Source of the DNA: JBQTJN01 sp052387095
Lineage (GTDB): Bacteria; Pseudomonadota; Alphaproteobacteria; Micavibrionales; Micavibrionaceae
Direction of reading: 5' to 3'
Assembly (NCBI GenBank): GCA_052387095.1
Contig: JBQTJN010000083.1
Coordinates: 1-20,181 of the forward strand
Length of the DNA: 20,181 bases
Under the pieces are notes generated by a model, which was not told where the DNA came from, made no database searches, and saw only the letters and a program-made list of their open reading frames with translations. The position numbers were made by a program, and so were the translations under genes. Position 1 is the stretch's first letter. Every line of letters begins with the position of its first letter. Below are positions 12,960-19,214 of the stretch, in pieces.

Positions 12960-14138
12960 TTACGAAAAAGCCTGTAAACCCGTCTGCGCACGGCCTAAGA
13001 TGAGGCCGTGGATGTCATGAGTGCCTTCATAAGTATTAACAGCCTCGAGATTTACCATGTGACGGATGACGTGATATTCATCGGCAATGCCGTTGCCGCC
13101 CAGCATGTCGCGCGCCGTGCGGCAGATGGCGAGTGCCTTGCCGCAGTTGTTGCGTTTTAAGAGTGAAATCGCTTCCGGCGGGCAGCGGTTTTCATCGCGC
13201 AACTGGCCGAGACGTATGCAGGCGGCGAGCGCCAGCGTGATTTCGGTCTGCATGTCGGCGAGCTTGATCTGGATAAGCTGATGTCCCGCCAGCGCCTTGC
13301 CGAAAATTTTGCGCTCCATCGTGTAATCGCGCGCGATGTGCCAGCAGGCTTCCGCCGCACCGATCACGCCCCAGCTGATGCCGAAGCGCGCAGAGTTTAG
13401 ACACAGGAACGGCGACTTGATGCCTTCCGCTTTCGGCATACGGTTTTCTTCCGGCACGAACACCTCGTCCATCGCGATGCCGCCCGTCCGCGAGGCACGC
13501 AACGCCATTTTGCCTTCGATTTTCGGGGCGGTCAGGCCCTTCATGCCTTTATCGAGAATAAATCCGCTTATCTCGCCGTCATCATCTTTTGCCCAGACAA
13601 TGAACACATCTGCGATCGGCGAATTGGTGATCCATTGCTTGGCGCCGGAGAGTGAATATCCGCCTTTGACTTTCTTCGCGCGCGTGCGCATGGCGCCGGG
13701 GTCTGATCCGCCATCCGGCTCCGTCAGGCCGAAACAGCCGACCCATTCACCGGTGGCGAGTTTCGGCAGATATTTCTGCTTTTGTTCTTCTGAGCCGAAC
13801 AGATCGATCGGTACCATCACCAGTGACGACTGCACGGAGTAGCAGGAGCGGTATGCGGAATCGACGCGCTCCAGTTCGCGCGCAATCAATCCGGCGGCTG
13901 TGTAGGAAATCCCGGCGCAGCCATAGCCTTGGATAGTAGGTCCTAAAAACCCGAGCTCGCCCATCTCGCGCATGATGGCGCGGTCGAATGTTTGATGACG
14001 GTTTGCTTCAAGAATGCGCGGCAGCAGTTTACTCTGCGCGTAGTCGCGTGCCGTTTTTTCGACCATGCGCTCCTCCTCACCGAGCAGTTCATCGAGGAGC
14101 AGGGGGTCTTGCCAGTTGAATTGGGAACGTTTGGTCAT
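12960..14138 (-). CDS. gcdH: glutaryl-CoA dehydrogenase (acyl-CoA dehydrogenase family)
   Basis: GCDH is a flavoenzyme that oxidises and decarboxylates glutaryl-CoA to crotonyl-CoA in lysine and tryptophan breakdown. From the ATG at 14138 it has 392 residues, normal for the family; a TTG three codons upstream is also open. Diagnostic segments are YRSCYSVQSSLVM near residue 96 with the substrate-binding Arg97, GCFGLTEPDGGSDPGAM near 134, QWITNSP near 168, and EGTHDIHGLILGRAQTG near 371, whose Glu371 matches the GCDH catalytic base. These features separate it from ordinary short-chain dehydrogenases. It is unpaired with other lysine-degradation genes here. No clear Shine-Dalgarno sequence precedes the ATG. 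Confidence 0.94.
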   Translation of the reverse strand: MTKRSQFNWQDPLLLDELLGEEERMVEKTARDYAQSKLLPRILEANRHQTFDRAIMREMGELGFLGPTIQGYGCAGISYTAAGLIARELERVDSAYRSCYSVQSSLVMVPIDLFGSEEQKQKYLPKLATGEWVGCFGLTEPDGGSDPGAMRTRAKKVKGGYSLSGAKQWITNSPIADVFIVWAKDDDGEISGFILDKGMKGLTAPKIEGKMALRASRTGGIAMDEVFVPEENRMPKAEGIKSPFLCLNSARFGISWGVIGAAEACWHIARDYTMERKIFGKALAGHQLIQIKLADMQTEITLALAACIRLGQLRDENRCPPEAISLLKRNNCGKALAICRTARDMLGGNGIADEYHVIRHMVNLEAVNTYEGTHDIHGLILGRAQTGLQAFS

Positions 14139-14181
14139 GGAGAACAATATATGCAGAAAAAGCTTGATGTCTAATATATTT

Positions 14182-14272
14182 CGTCATTACGAGGAGGCAC
14201 GAAGTGCCGACGCGGCAATCCAGTTTTAAAAAGACTGGATTGCTTCGCTCATTTCATTCGCTCGCAATGACG
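14182..14272. repeat. nested palindromic repeat, GTCATTGCG family, copy 2
   Basis: Outer arms CGTCATTACGAG (14182-14193) and CTCGCAATGACG (14261-14272) pair with a single G-T type mismatch. Inner arms GCAATCCAG (14215-14223) and CTGGATTGC (14235-14243) flank an A-rich loop. A third short pair, GGCAC/GTGCC, lies in the left half. It fills most of the gap between the divergent gcdH and DUF6898-like genes. Here the ATG at its right edge does not open a long frame. Confidence 0.9.
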
Positions 14273-14295
14273 GTGGAGATTGGGTATTATTGGGC

Positions 14296-14496
14296 ATGAG
14301 CACGGAAATATTAAAGGGCCGGGAAATCATTATTGAATTTCACCCGCTGGGCCAGTTTGTCAAGGTTTCGGCGCTGGATGTCGCGACCCTGACGGAAATT
14401 TCCATACAGGGCCCCAAGAGCGCCGGCGAGGCAATCCTCCAGCTCAATGCCCTCAAAAGGCTGGAATATATGATGAAGAAGAAAGGGCTTATTTAG
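14296..14496 (+). CDS. small conserved alphaproteobacterial protein (DUF6898-like)
   Basis: A 66-residue soluble protein from the ATG at 14296 (a TTG at 14290 is also open). The pattern EIIIEFHPLGQFVKVSALD, then TEISIQGP, then LNALKRLEYMMKKKG resembles a small alphaproteobacterial family that I recall as DUF6898, often found just upstream of rpiB and glyA. The function is unknown. It is a short beta-rich domain followed by a basic helix. The match of both composition and position to the family supports it being a real gene. A possible GGAG at 14275-14278 is too far from the ATG to be a good ribosome-binding site. rpiB follows after 64 bases. Confidence 0.72.
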   Translation: MSTEILKGREIIIEFHPLGQFVKVSALDVATLTEISIQGPKSAGEAILQLNALKRLEYMMKKKGLI

Positions 14497-14560
14497 ACGC
14501 TTCCAAAATTGCATTTAACCCCCTATATATTGTGTTCGAATCTCGCCGAGGAACGCACAC

Positions 14561-15001
14561 GTGCTGAAACTTGCCATCGCCAGCGATCATGCGGGTTTTG
14601 AGCTGAAAGAAGCTCTTAAAAAGCATGTGCAGGGGCGCGCCGAAATTCTCGATCTTGGCACCACCTCCACACAATCTGTAGATTATCCTGATTTCGCTGC
14701 CGCACTCGGCAAGGCCATAACCCATAAGGAAGCCGATTTCGGCATCGTCATCTGCGGCTCTGGCATCGGTATTTCGATCGCCGTTAACCGTTTTTCCGCC
14801 GTGCGCGCTGCGCTATGCATGAGCCCGGAAATGGCCCGCCTCGCGCGCCAGCATAATGATGCGAACGTCCTCGCATTGGGCGCGCGCCTGATCAACGAAC
14901 GCACGGCGTTTGAATGCGCGGATATATTTCTCGAAACGGAATTCGAAGGTGGCCGTCATTGCGGGCGTGTGGATAAGTTAACAAAAGGATGCAGCATATG
15001 A
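14561..15001 (+). CDS. rpiB: ribose-5-phosphate isomerase B
   Basis: RpiB interconverts ribose 5-phosphate and ribulose 5-phosphate. The latter is also the substrate of the RibB domain encoded at the right end of this window. The 146-residue protein has ASDHAGFELK (residues 7-16), VDYPDFA (40-46), the catalytic GIVICGSGIGISI loop with Cys65, the RHND-like QHNDANVLALGARL segment near 97, and EGGRH in the C-terminal region. The GTG start at 14561 has a GAGGA Shine-Dalgarno sequence (14548-14552) at eight bases. The stop overlaps an ATG (14998) that may start glyA, so rpiB and glyA are an operon. Confidence 0.95.
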   Translation: MLKLAIASDHAGFELKEALKKHVQGRAEILDLGTTSTQSVDYPDFAAALGKAITHKEADFGIVICGSGIGISIAVNRFSAVRAALCMSPEMARLARQHNDANVLALGARLINERTAFECADIFLETEFEGGRHCGRVDKLTKGCSI

Positions 15002-15027
15002 ATCAGGCTTTGAGGAGAGAACAGCAG

Positions 15028-16305
15028 ATGGATAATTTTTTCAGCGAAGAGCTGGCAAGCGCCGATCCGGAAATATATAAATCCATTCGCGATGAACTGA
15101 ATCGCCAGCAGACGCAGGTCGAACTGATCGCCTCGGAAAACATCATCTCCCGCGCCGTGCTCGAAGCGCAGGGCTCGATCATGACCAATAAATACGCCGA
15201 AGGCTATCCGGGGCGCCGGTATTACGGCGGCTGCGAATTCGTCGATGTTGCGGAAGATCTCGCCCGCGACCGCGCCAGGCAATTATTCAACTGCAAATAC
15301 GCCAATGTGCAGCCCTCATCCGGCTCGCAGGCCAACCAGGGCGTCTTCATGGCGCTTCTGCAGCCGGGCGACACTATTCTCGGTATGGCGCTCAATGCCG
15401 GTGGCCATTTGACTCACGGCGCCGCACCCAACCAGTCCGGCAAATGGTTCAATGCCATCCAGTACGGCGTGCGCAAGGAAGATGCGATCATTGATTACGA
15501 AGAAGTTGAAAAACTCGCACAAGAACATAAACCAAAAATGATCATTGCCGGTGGTTCCGCCTATCCGCGCATAATTGATTTCGCGCGCTTCCGCAAGATC
15601 GCGGACTCTGTAGGTGCCTGCCTCTTCGTCGATATGGCGCATTATGCCGGCCTGATCGCCGCCGGCATTTATCCAGACCCATTGCCGCATGCCCACGTCT
15701 GTTCGACAACGACCCATAAAACACTGCGCGGGCCCCGCGGCGGCATGATCCTGACCAATGATCTCGAGATTTTCAAAAAAATAAACTCGGCGATTTTCCC
15801 CGGAATGCAGGGCGGCCCACTGATGCATATCATCGCGGCAAAAGCCGTGGCGTTTGGTGAAGCTCTGAAGCCTGAATTCAAGACCTACGCGAAGGCTGTG
15901 CTCGATAATGCCCGCATTCTCGCCGACACGCTGAAAAAAGGCGGGCTGGACATTGTCTCGGGCGGCACTGACTCTCATATGATTCTGGTCGATCTGCGTC
16001 CGAAAGGCGTGACGGGATCCGATACAGAGAAATCGCTCGAGCGTGCCGGCATGACCTGCAATAAAAATTCCGTGCCATTCGATCCCGCGCCGCCGATGGT
16101 GACGTCCGGGGTGCGTCTTGGAACGCCTGCCGCGACAACGCGCGGCTTCGGCCCGTCTGAATGGAAGCAAATCGGTGAATATATTATCGAGGTTCTCGAT
16201 GGCCTCGCGAAGAACGGCGTCGAGGGTAACGCGGCGATTGAACAATCCGTGCGCAAAAAAGTCGAAGCGCTTTGTGCGCGCTTCCCGATTTACCTCGGAT
16301 TTTAA
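15028..16305 (+). CDS. glyA: serine hydroxymethyltransferase
   Basis: GlyA converts serine and tetrahydrofolate to glycine and 5,10-methylene-tetrahydrofolate, using PLP. Family motifs include LIASENIISRAVLEAQGS near residue 34, NKYAEGYPGRRYYGG near 54, and the PLP lysine Lys231 in STTTHKTLRGPRGG. The C-terminus is normal. The start is debatable. ATG 15028 (425 residues, MDNFFSEELASADPEI) fits the family N-terminus and has GAGGAGA at nine bases. ATG 14998 (435 residues) forms an ATGA overlap with the rpiB stop and has AAGGA at eight bases. I prefer 15028. It links the folate genes at the left of the window to one-carbon metabolism, though they are separate transcripts. Confidence 0.96.
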   Translation: MDNFFSEELASADPEIYKSIRDELNRQQTQVELIASENIISRAVLEAQGSIMTNKYAEGYPGRRYYGGCEFVDVAEDLARDRARQLFNCKYANVQPSSGSQANQGVFMALLQPGDTILGMALNAGGHLTHGAAPNQSGKWFNAIQYGVRKEDAIIDYEEVEKLAQEHKPKMIIAGGSAYPRIIDFARFRKIADSVGACLFVDMAHYAGLIAAGIYPDPLPHAHVCSTTTHKTLRGPRGGMILTNDLEIFKKINSAIFPGMQGGPLMHIIAAKAVAFGEALKPEFKTYAKAVLDNARILADTLKKGGLDIVSGGTDSHMILVDLRPKGVTGSDTEKSLERAGMTCNKNSVPFDPAPPMVTSGVRLGTPAATTRGFGPSEWKQIGEYIIEVLDGLAKNGVEGNAAIEQSVRKKVEALCARFPIYLGF

Positions 16306-16324
16306 AGCCCTAGTGCGATTCTAT

Positions 16325-16353
16325 TTGCAATAATATTTTCCTTAAGTTATAGG
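16325..16353 (+). promoter_or_regulatory. possible sigma-70-type promoter for the 16398 orphan
   Basis: TTGCAA at 16325-16330 and TATAGG at 16348-16353 are separated by 17 bases in the AT-rich gap after glyA. The spacing is ideal, though both boxes match the consensus imperfectly. It lies 44 bases upstream of the orphan's ATG. AT-rich DNA gives such matches by chance, so this is tentative. Confidence 0.3.
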
Positions 16354-16397
16354 TTATTTCATAAATACATTGGCGCAATATATTCGGAGTAACTAAT

Positions 16398-16838
16398 ATG
16401 AATGCTATAAAAGTAACCCCTGAATTTAATAAAGAAAAACAAACCCCCATAAATATTGATATTACACTTAAAACCGGTTCAAACCCCAAAATTTATCCGG
16501 GCGATGCAGCGCCTGCATCGATTTTTACCGAAAGCCGTTTTCAGGCTTATCTAATACAGGGAGCGGATGGTTTTTTAGAGAATAAAGAAATGCTTTATGA
16601 AGAAGTGACCAAGTGGCTTGCGAGATTTGATTCATGTTATTCACTTAATATTGCAGCAACGGTCAAAGGCGCAAGCGGATCTTTTATAAGCTTGTATGAC
16701 AAAGATGATCAGGAAATATTGAACTTTTTGAAAGAAGCCGTTGAAACTGCTGAAAGCCTTATTATGCCTTCAGAAGTAAAGCGTACTTTACCTGAATTTC
16801 AAGAAGTATTCCGCATAATCGACAACACTAAGGCTTGA
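16398..16838 (+). CDS. hypothetical protein, AT-rich orphan between glyA and nrdR
   Basis: I do not recognise this 146-residue protein. It is soluble, with a Lys/Asn/Thr-rich N-terminus (VTPEFNKEKQTPINIDITLK), a middle part FTESRFQAYLIQGADGFLENK and a helix YEEVTKWLARFDSCY. A strand-like segment AATVKGASGSFISLYD and two C-terminal helices follow. A GGAG Shine-Dalgarno sequence (16386-16389) sits eight bases before the ATG, supporting translation. Base composition is much more AT-rich than glyA and nrdR, which are usually close neighbours in alphaproteobacteria, so the gene looks like an insertion into a conserved cluster. It lies on the same strand as its neighbours and would be cotranscribed with nrdR unless a terminator intervenes in the 31-base gap. 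Confidence 0.65.
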   Translation: MNAIKVTPEFNKEKQTPINIDITLKTGSNPKIYPGDAAPASIFTESRFQAYLIQGADGFLENKEMLYEEVTKWLARFDSCYSLNIAATVKGASGSFISLYDKDDQEILNFLKEAVETAESLIMPSEVKRTLPEFQEVFRIIDNTKA

Positions 16839-16869
16839 TCCACCTTCCTTTTCATCCTAAAAACAGCGC

Positions 16870-17343
16870 ATGAGATGCCCCTTTTGCGGATTTGAAGAAA
16901 CACAGGTCAAGGATTCGCGCCCGTCGGAAGATAATTCCGCAATCCGCCGCCGCCGGGCGTGTCCGGCATGCGAGCAGCGTTTTACAACGTTTGAGCGTGT
17001 GCAGCTGCGCGAAATGACGGTGATCAAATCCGGCAACCGCCGCCAGCCTTTCGAGCGCGATAAAATCATCCGCTCTATGCAGATTGCGCTCAGCAAGCGT
17101 CCCGTTGATCTGGAGAAAGTTGAAAGAGCGGTAAACGACATCGTCCGCCAACTGGAAAAACAGGGTGATGCGGAAATAGCCTCCAAGAGAATCGGTGAAC
17201 TTGTCATGCGTGCATTGATTGATATGGATGTGGTCGGTTATATCCGTTACGCCTCCGTCTATAAGGATTTCCGCGAGCCGGAGGATTTTAACGACTTTCT
17301 TGCCGATGTGCAGAAGCTGCAGTCAAAAAAACAAAAAGACTGA
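16870..17343 (+). CDS. nrdR: transcriptional repressor NrdR
   Basis: NrdR represses ribonucleotide reductase genes in response to bound ATP/dATP. The 157-residue protein starts MRCPFCG. Its zinc ribbon has Cys3, Cys6, Cys31 and Cys34, with the basic RRRR stretch between the two CxxC pairs. An ATP-cone domain spans about residues 48-138 (VIKSGNRRQPFERDKI near 51). The family's VGYIRYASVYKDF segment is present at about 121-133. The length is normal. No Shine-Dalgarno sequence is evident. It heads the nrdR-ribD-ribE-ribB run commonly seen in alphaproteobacteria. I see no NrdR box in this window, consistent with its targets (nrd genes) being elsewhere. Confidence 0.97.
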   Translation: MRCPFCGFEETQVKDSRPSEDNSAIRRRRACPACEQRFTTFERVQLREMTVIKSGNRRQPFERDKIIRSMQIALSKRPVDLEKVERAVNDIVRQLEKQGDAEIASKRIGELVMRALIDMDVVGYIRYASVYKDFREPEDFNDFLADVQKLQSKKQKD

Positions 17344-17364
17344 TTGATATGAAATATTTAAACA

Positions 17365-17458
17365 CGTCATTGCGAGGGAGCGTAGCGACCGAAGCAATCC
17401 AGAGCCGTTATTGCTGGCCTCTGGATTGCTTCGCTCCCGTTGGTCGCTCGCAATGACG
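17365..17458. repeat. nested palindromic repeat, GTCATTGCG family, copy 3
   Basis: The best-preserved copy. Outer arms CGTCATTGCGAG (17365-17376) and CTCGCAATGACG (17447-17458) are perfect over 12 bases. Inner arms GAAGCAATCCAGAG (17391-17404) and CTCTGGATTGCTTC (17419-17432) are perfect over 14. The intermediate parts (GAGCGTAGCGACC versus GGTCGCTC) also partly pair. It fills the nrdR/ribD gap, and its right edge contains the ATG (17453) that I take as the ribD start. Confidence 0.92.
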
Positions 17459-18529
17459 TTCTCATCTAATGATGAATATTACATGAGAACCGCGCTGGTT
17501 CTGGCGCGGCGCGGGCTTGGCCGGACAGCGCCAAACCCGTCCGTGGGCTGTGTACTCGTGAAGAATGATCACCTCATCGCCGCCGCCCGCACTGGCGATG
17601 GCGGACGCCCGCACGCGGAAATCTCCGCGCTTGAAAAAGCCGGCCACGAAACGAAAGGCGCCACCGCTTACGTCACACTTGAACCCTGCAGTCATATGGG
17701 GCAGACGCCGCCCTGCGCCGAAGCGCTTATTCATGCGGGCGTGAAGCGCGTAGTCTCCGCTTGCATCGATACCAACCCGCGTGTCTCCGGCCAGGGATTA
17801 CAGATGTTAAAGAAAGCCGGCATCCAGGTGGATGCCGGCTTGTATGAAGACGAAGCGAAACAACTCAATGCCGGGTTCTTCCTGCGCATATTGCACAGCC
17901 GCCCGTTGGTGACGCTTAAAATCGCCTCCACCGGCGACGGCGTTATGGTGCCGCCCGTTGGGCAGGGCAGCCTGATCACCGGTGATCTCGCGCGACGTCA
18001 TGTGCATCTTGAGCGCAGCATGCATGACGCCATTCTTGTCGGCATTGGCACGGCGCTGGCCGATGATCCGCTCCTCACCACGCGCCTGCCGGGCATCGAT
18101 CATAAAACGGTGCGTATTATTCTCGATGCGAATTTGCGCCTGCCGCCGCAAAGCCGTTTGGCACAGACTGCGTGCGAACACCCGCTCTGGATTTTTTACG
18201 CGCAGGATACGCGCAGCAAGGGGCAGCAGCTCGAACAACTCGGGGCACATCTTTTCAAAACAAACCCGCGCGATTTGCCGGCGGTCCTGCGCACGCTGGC
18301 CGATGGAGGTCTGACGCGTGTGCTGGTCGAGGGCGGCGGCGAGATCCTCTCGGCCTTCCTGCAAAACGGGTTGTATGACCGGTTCCTGTGGTACAAGGCG
18401 CCCCCCCGGCCGGTCCTCAAAGGCGGCAGAATGGTGCCCGACGATGTTCTGGCGTATCTAAATGCTTCAAAATCAGCCGCCAGCCGCCCTTTGGGCCAAG
18501 ATTTACTGGAAATTTATCAAAAAGCCTAA
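17453..18529 (+). CDS. ribD: bifunctional riboflavin deaminase/reductase RibD
   Basis: RibD catalyses the second and third steps of riboflavin synthesis: deamination of the pyrimidine intermediate, then reduction of its ribose. The N-terminal deaminase domain has NPSVGCVLV near residue 28, the zinc ligands His54-Ala-Glu56 and Cys79/Cys88 in EPCSHMGQTPPC. The C-terminal reductase domain begins near RPLVTLKIAS (150), with DAILVGIGTALADDPLLTTR near 192. Usual members have SxDG where this one reads STGDG. From ATG 17453 the length is 358, normal for the family. This ATG lies in the edge of a palindromic repeat; a frame from TTG 17411 would translate the repeat, and ATG 17483 would drop the conserved helix containing DEYYM. 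No Shine-Dalgarno sequence is visible. Confidence 0.95.
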   Translation: MTFSSNDEYYMRTALVLARRGLGRTAPNPSVGCVLVKNDHLIAAARTGDGGRPHAEISALEKAGHETKGATAYVTLEPCSHMGQTPPCAEALIHAGVKRVVSACIDTNPRVSGQGLQMLKKAGIQVDAGLYEDEAKQLNAGFFLRILHSRPLVTLKIASTGDGVMVPPVGQGSLITGDLARRHVHLERSMHDAILVGIGTALADDPLLTTRLPGIDHKTVRIILDANLRLPPQSRLAQTACEHPLWIFYAQDTRSKGQQLEQLGAHLFKTNPRDLPAVLRTLADGGLTRVLVEGGGEILSAFLQNGLYDRFLWYKAPPRPVLKGGRMVPDDVLAYLNASKSAASRPLGQDLLEIYQKA

Positions 18530-18539
18530 TAAAACTTGC

Positions 18540-18611
18540 TGTCATCCTGAAGTGGCGAAGCCTCTGAAGGATCTCTGAATTCAAAGATCCTTCGCTTCGC
18601 TCAGGATGACA
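18540..18611. repeat. nested palindromic repeat, GTCATCCTGA family (ribD/ribE gap)
   Basis: Outer arms TGTCATCCTGA (18540-18550) and TCAGGATGACA (18601-18611) pair perfectly. Inner arms GAAGGATCT (18566-18574) and AGATCCTTC (18585-18593) pair around a loop containing GAATTC. The outer arm resembles the right hairpin of the 3551-3600 repeat. Its end touches the AGGA Shine-Dalgarno sequence of ribE. Confidence 0.9.
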
Positions 18612-18620
18612 GGAAAGAAA

Positions 18621-19214
18621 ATGTTTACAGGGCTTATACAGGATATCGGCACCGTCCGCTCCATTGATAAAAGCGGCGACTGGCTGATCCGCATCGCAAC
18701 CGCGATCGATCTTGCGCGCTTGCGTATCGGCGCGTCCGTCGCGTGCTCCGGCATCTGTCTGACGATAGTTGGAAAAGACTATGACTGGTTTGCCGTAGAA
18801 GTCTCAGATGAAACGCTTTCAAGAACAGCGATCGGCTCTTGGAAAGAAGGAACGAAACTTAATCTTGAACCGTCCCTGAAAATGGGGCAGGAACTCGGCG
18901 GACATTTCGTCTTCGGCCATGTCGACGGGCTTGCCGAAATCACCGCTATCACGCCGCAGGGCGGCTCGCACGTTATAACATTGAAAGCGCCGCCGGAATT
19001 CGCGCGTTTCCTGGCGCCCAAAGGGTCTGTTTCCATCGACGGCATTTCGTTGACTATCAACGATGTTGCTAAAAACAGTTTCACCGTGAATATCATTCCG
19101 CACACATGGGCGAACACGACACTGGGTCTTAAACGCCCCGGCGATCCCGTGCATCTGGAAATCGACATGCTTGCGCGCTATGTGGCACGCATGTTGACGC
19201 CGGAGGCCGCATGA
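18621..19214 (+). CDS. ribE: riboflavin synthase (alpha subunit)
   Basis: This enzyme makes riboflavin and the pyrimidine dione from two molecules of 6,7-dimethyl-8-ribityllumazine. The start MFTGLIQDIGTV is the family signature, and the 198-residue protein is built of two homologous barrels; the second begins at about GHFVFGHVDGLAEI (near 95) and includes ISLTINDV and the HTWANTTLG segment near 159. The ATG at 18621 is preferred: AGGA at 18611-18614 lies six bases before it. The in-frame ATG at 18606 is inside a palindromic repeat and would add MTGKK. The 3' end overlaps the ribB-type gene in ATGA, so the two are translationally coupled. No FMN riboswitch is seen in the gap, which the repeat occupies. 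Confidence 0.96.
   Translation: MFTGLIQDIGTVRSIDKSGDWLIRIATAIDLARLRIGASVACSGICLTIVGKDYDWFAVEVSDETLSRTAIGSWKEGTKLNLEPSLKMGQELGGHFVFGHVDGLAEITAITPQGGSHVITLKAPPEFARFLAPKGSVSIDGISLTINDVAKNSFTVNIIPHTWANTTLGLKRPGDPVHLEIDMLARYVARMLTPEAA

Noticed and set aside
15316..16245. A 309-codon open frame on the minus strand within glyA
   Set aside because: It lies wholly antisense to a clear serine hydroxymethyltransferase, is Arg/His rich with no recognisable domain, and is expected from the codon bias of the plus-strand gene.
17411..17452. TTG start giving RibD a 14-residue N-terminal extension
   Set aside because: The extension is translation of the palindromic repeat and has no counterpart in the RibD family; the ATG at 17453 fits the family length.
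4202..18611. CRISPR array
   Set aside because: The repeats are palindromic, widely spaced by kilobases of genes, belong to several families, and lack regular spacers or cas genes.
18530..18620. FMN riboswitch upstream of ribE
   Set aside because: The gap is filled by the palindromic repeat, and none of the conserved RFN-element segments could be recognised.
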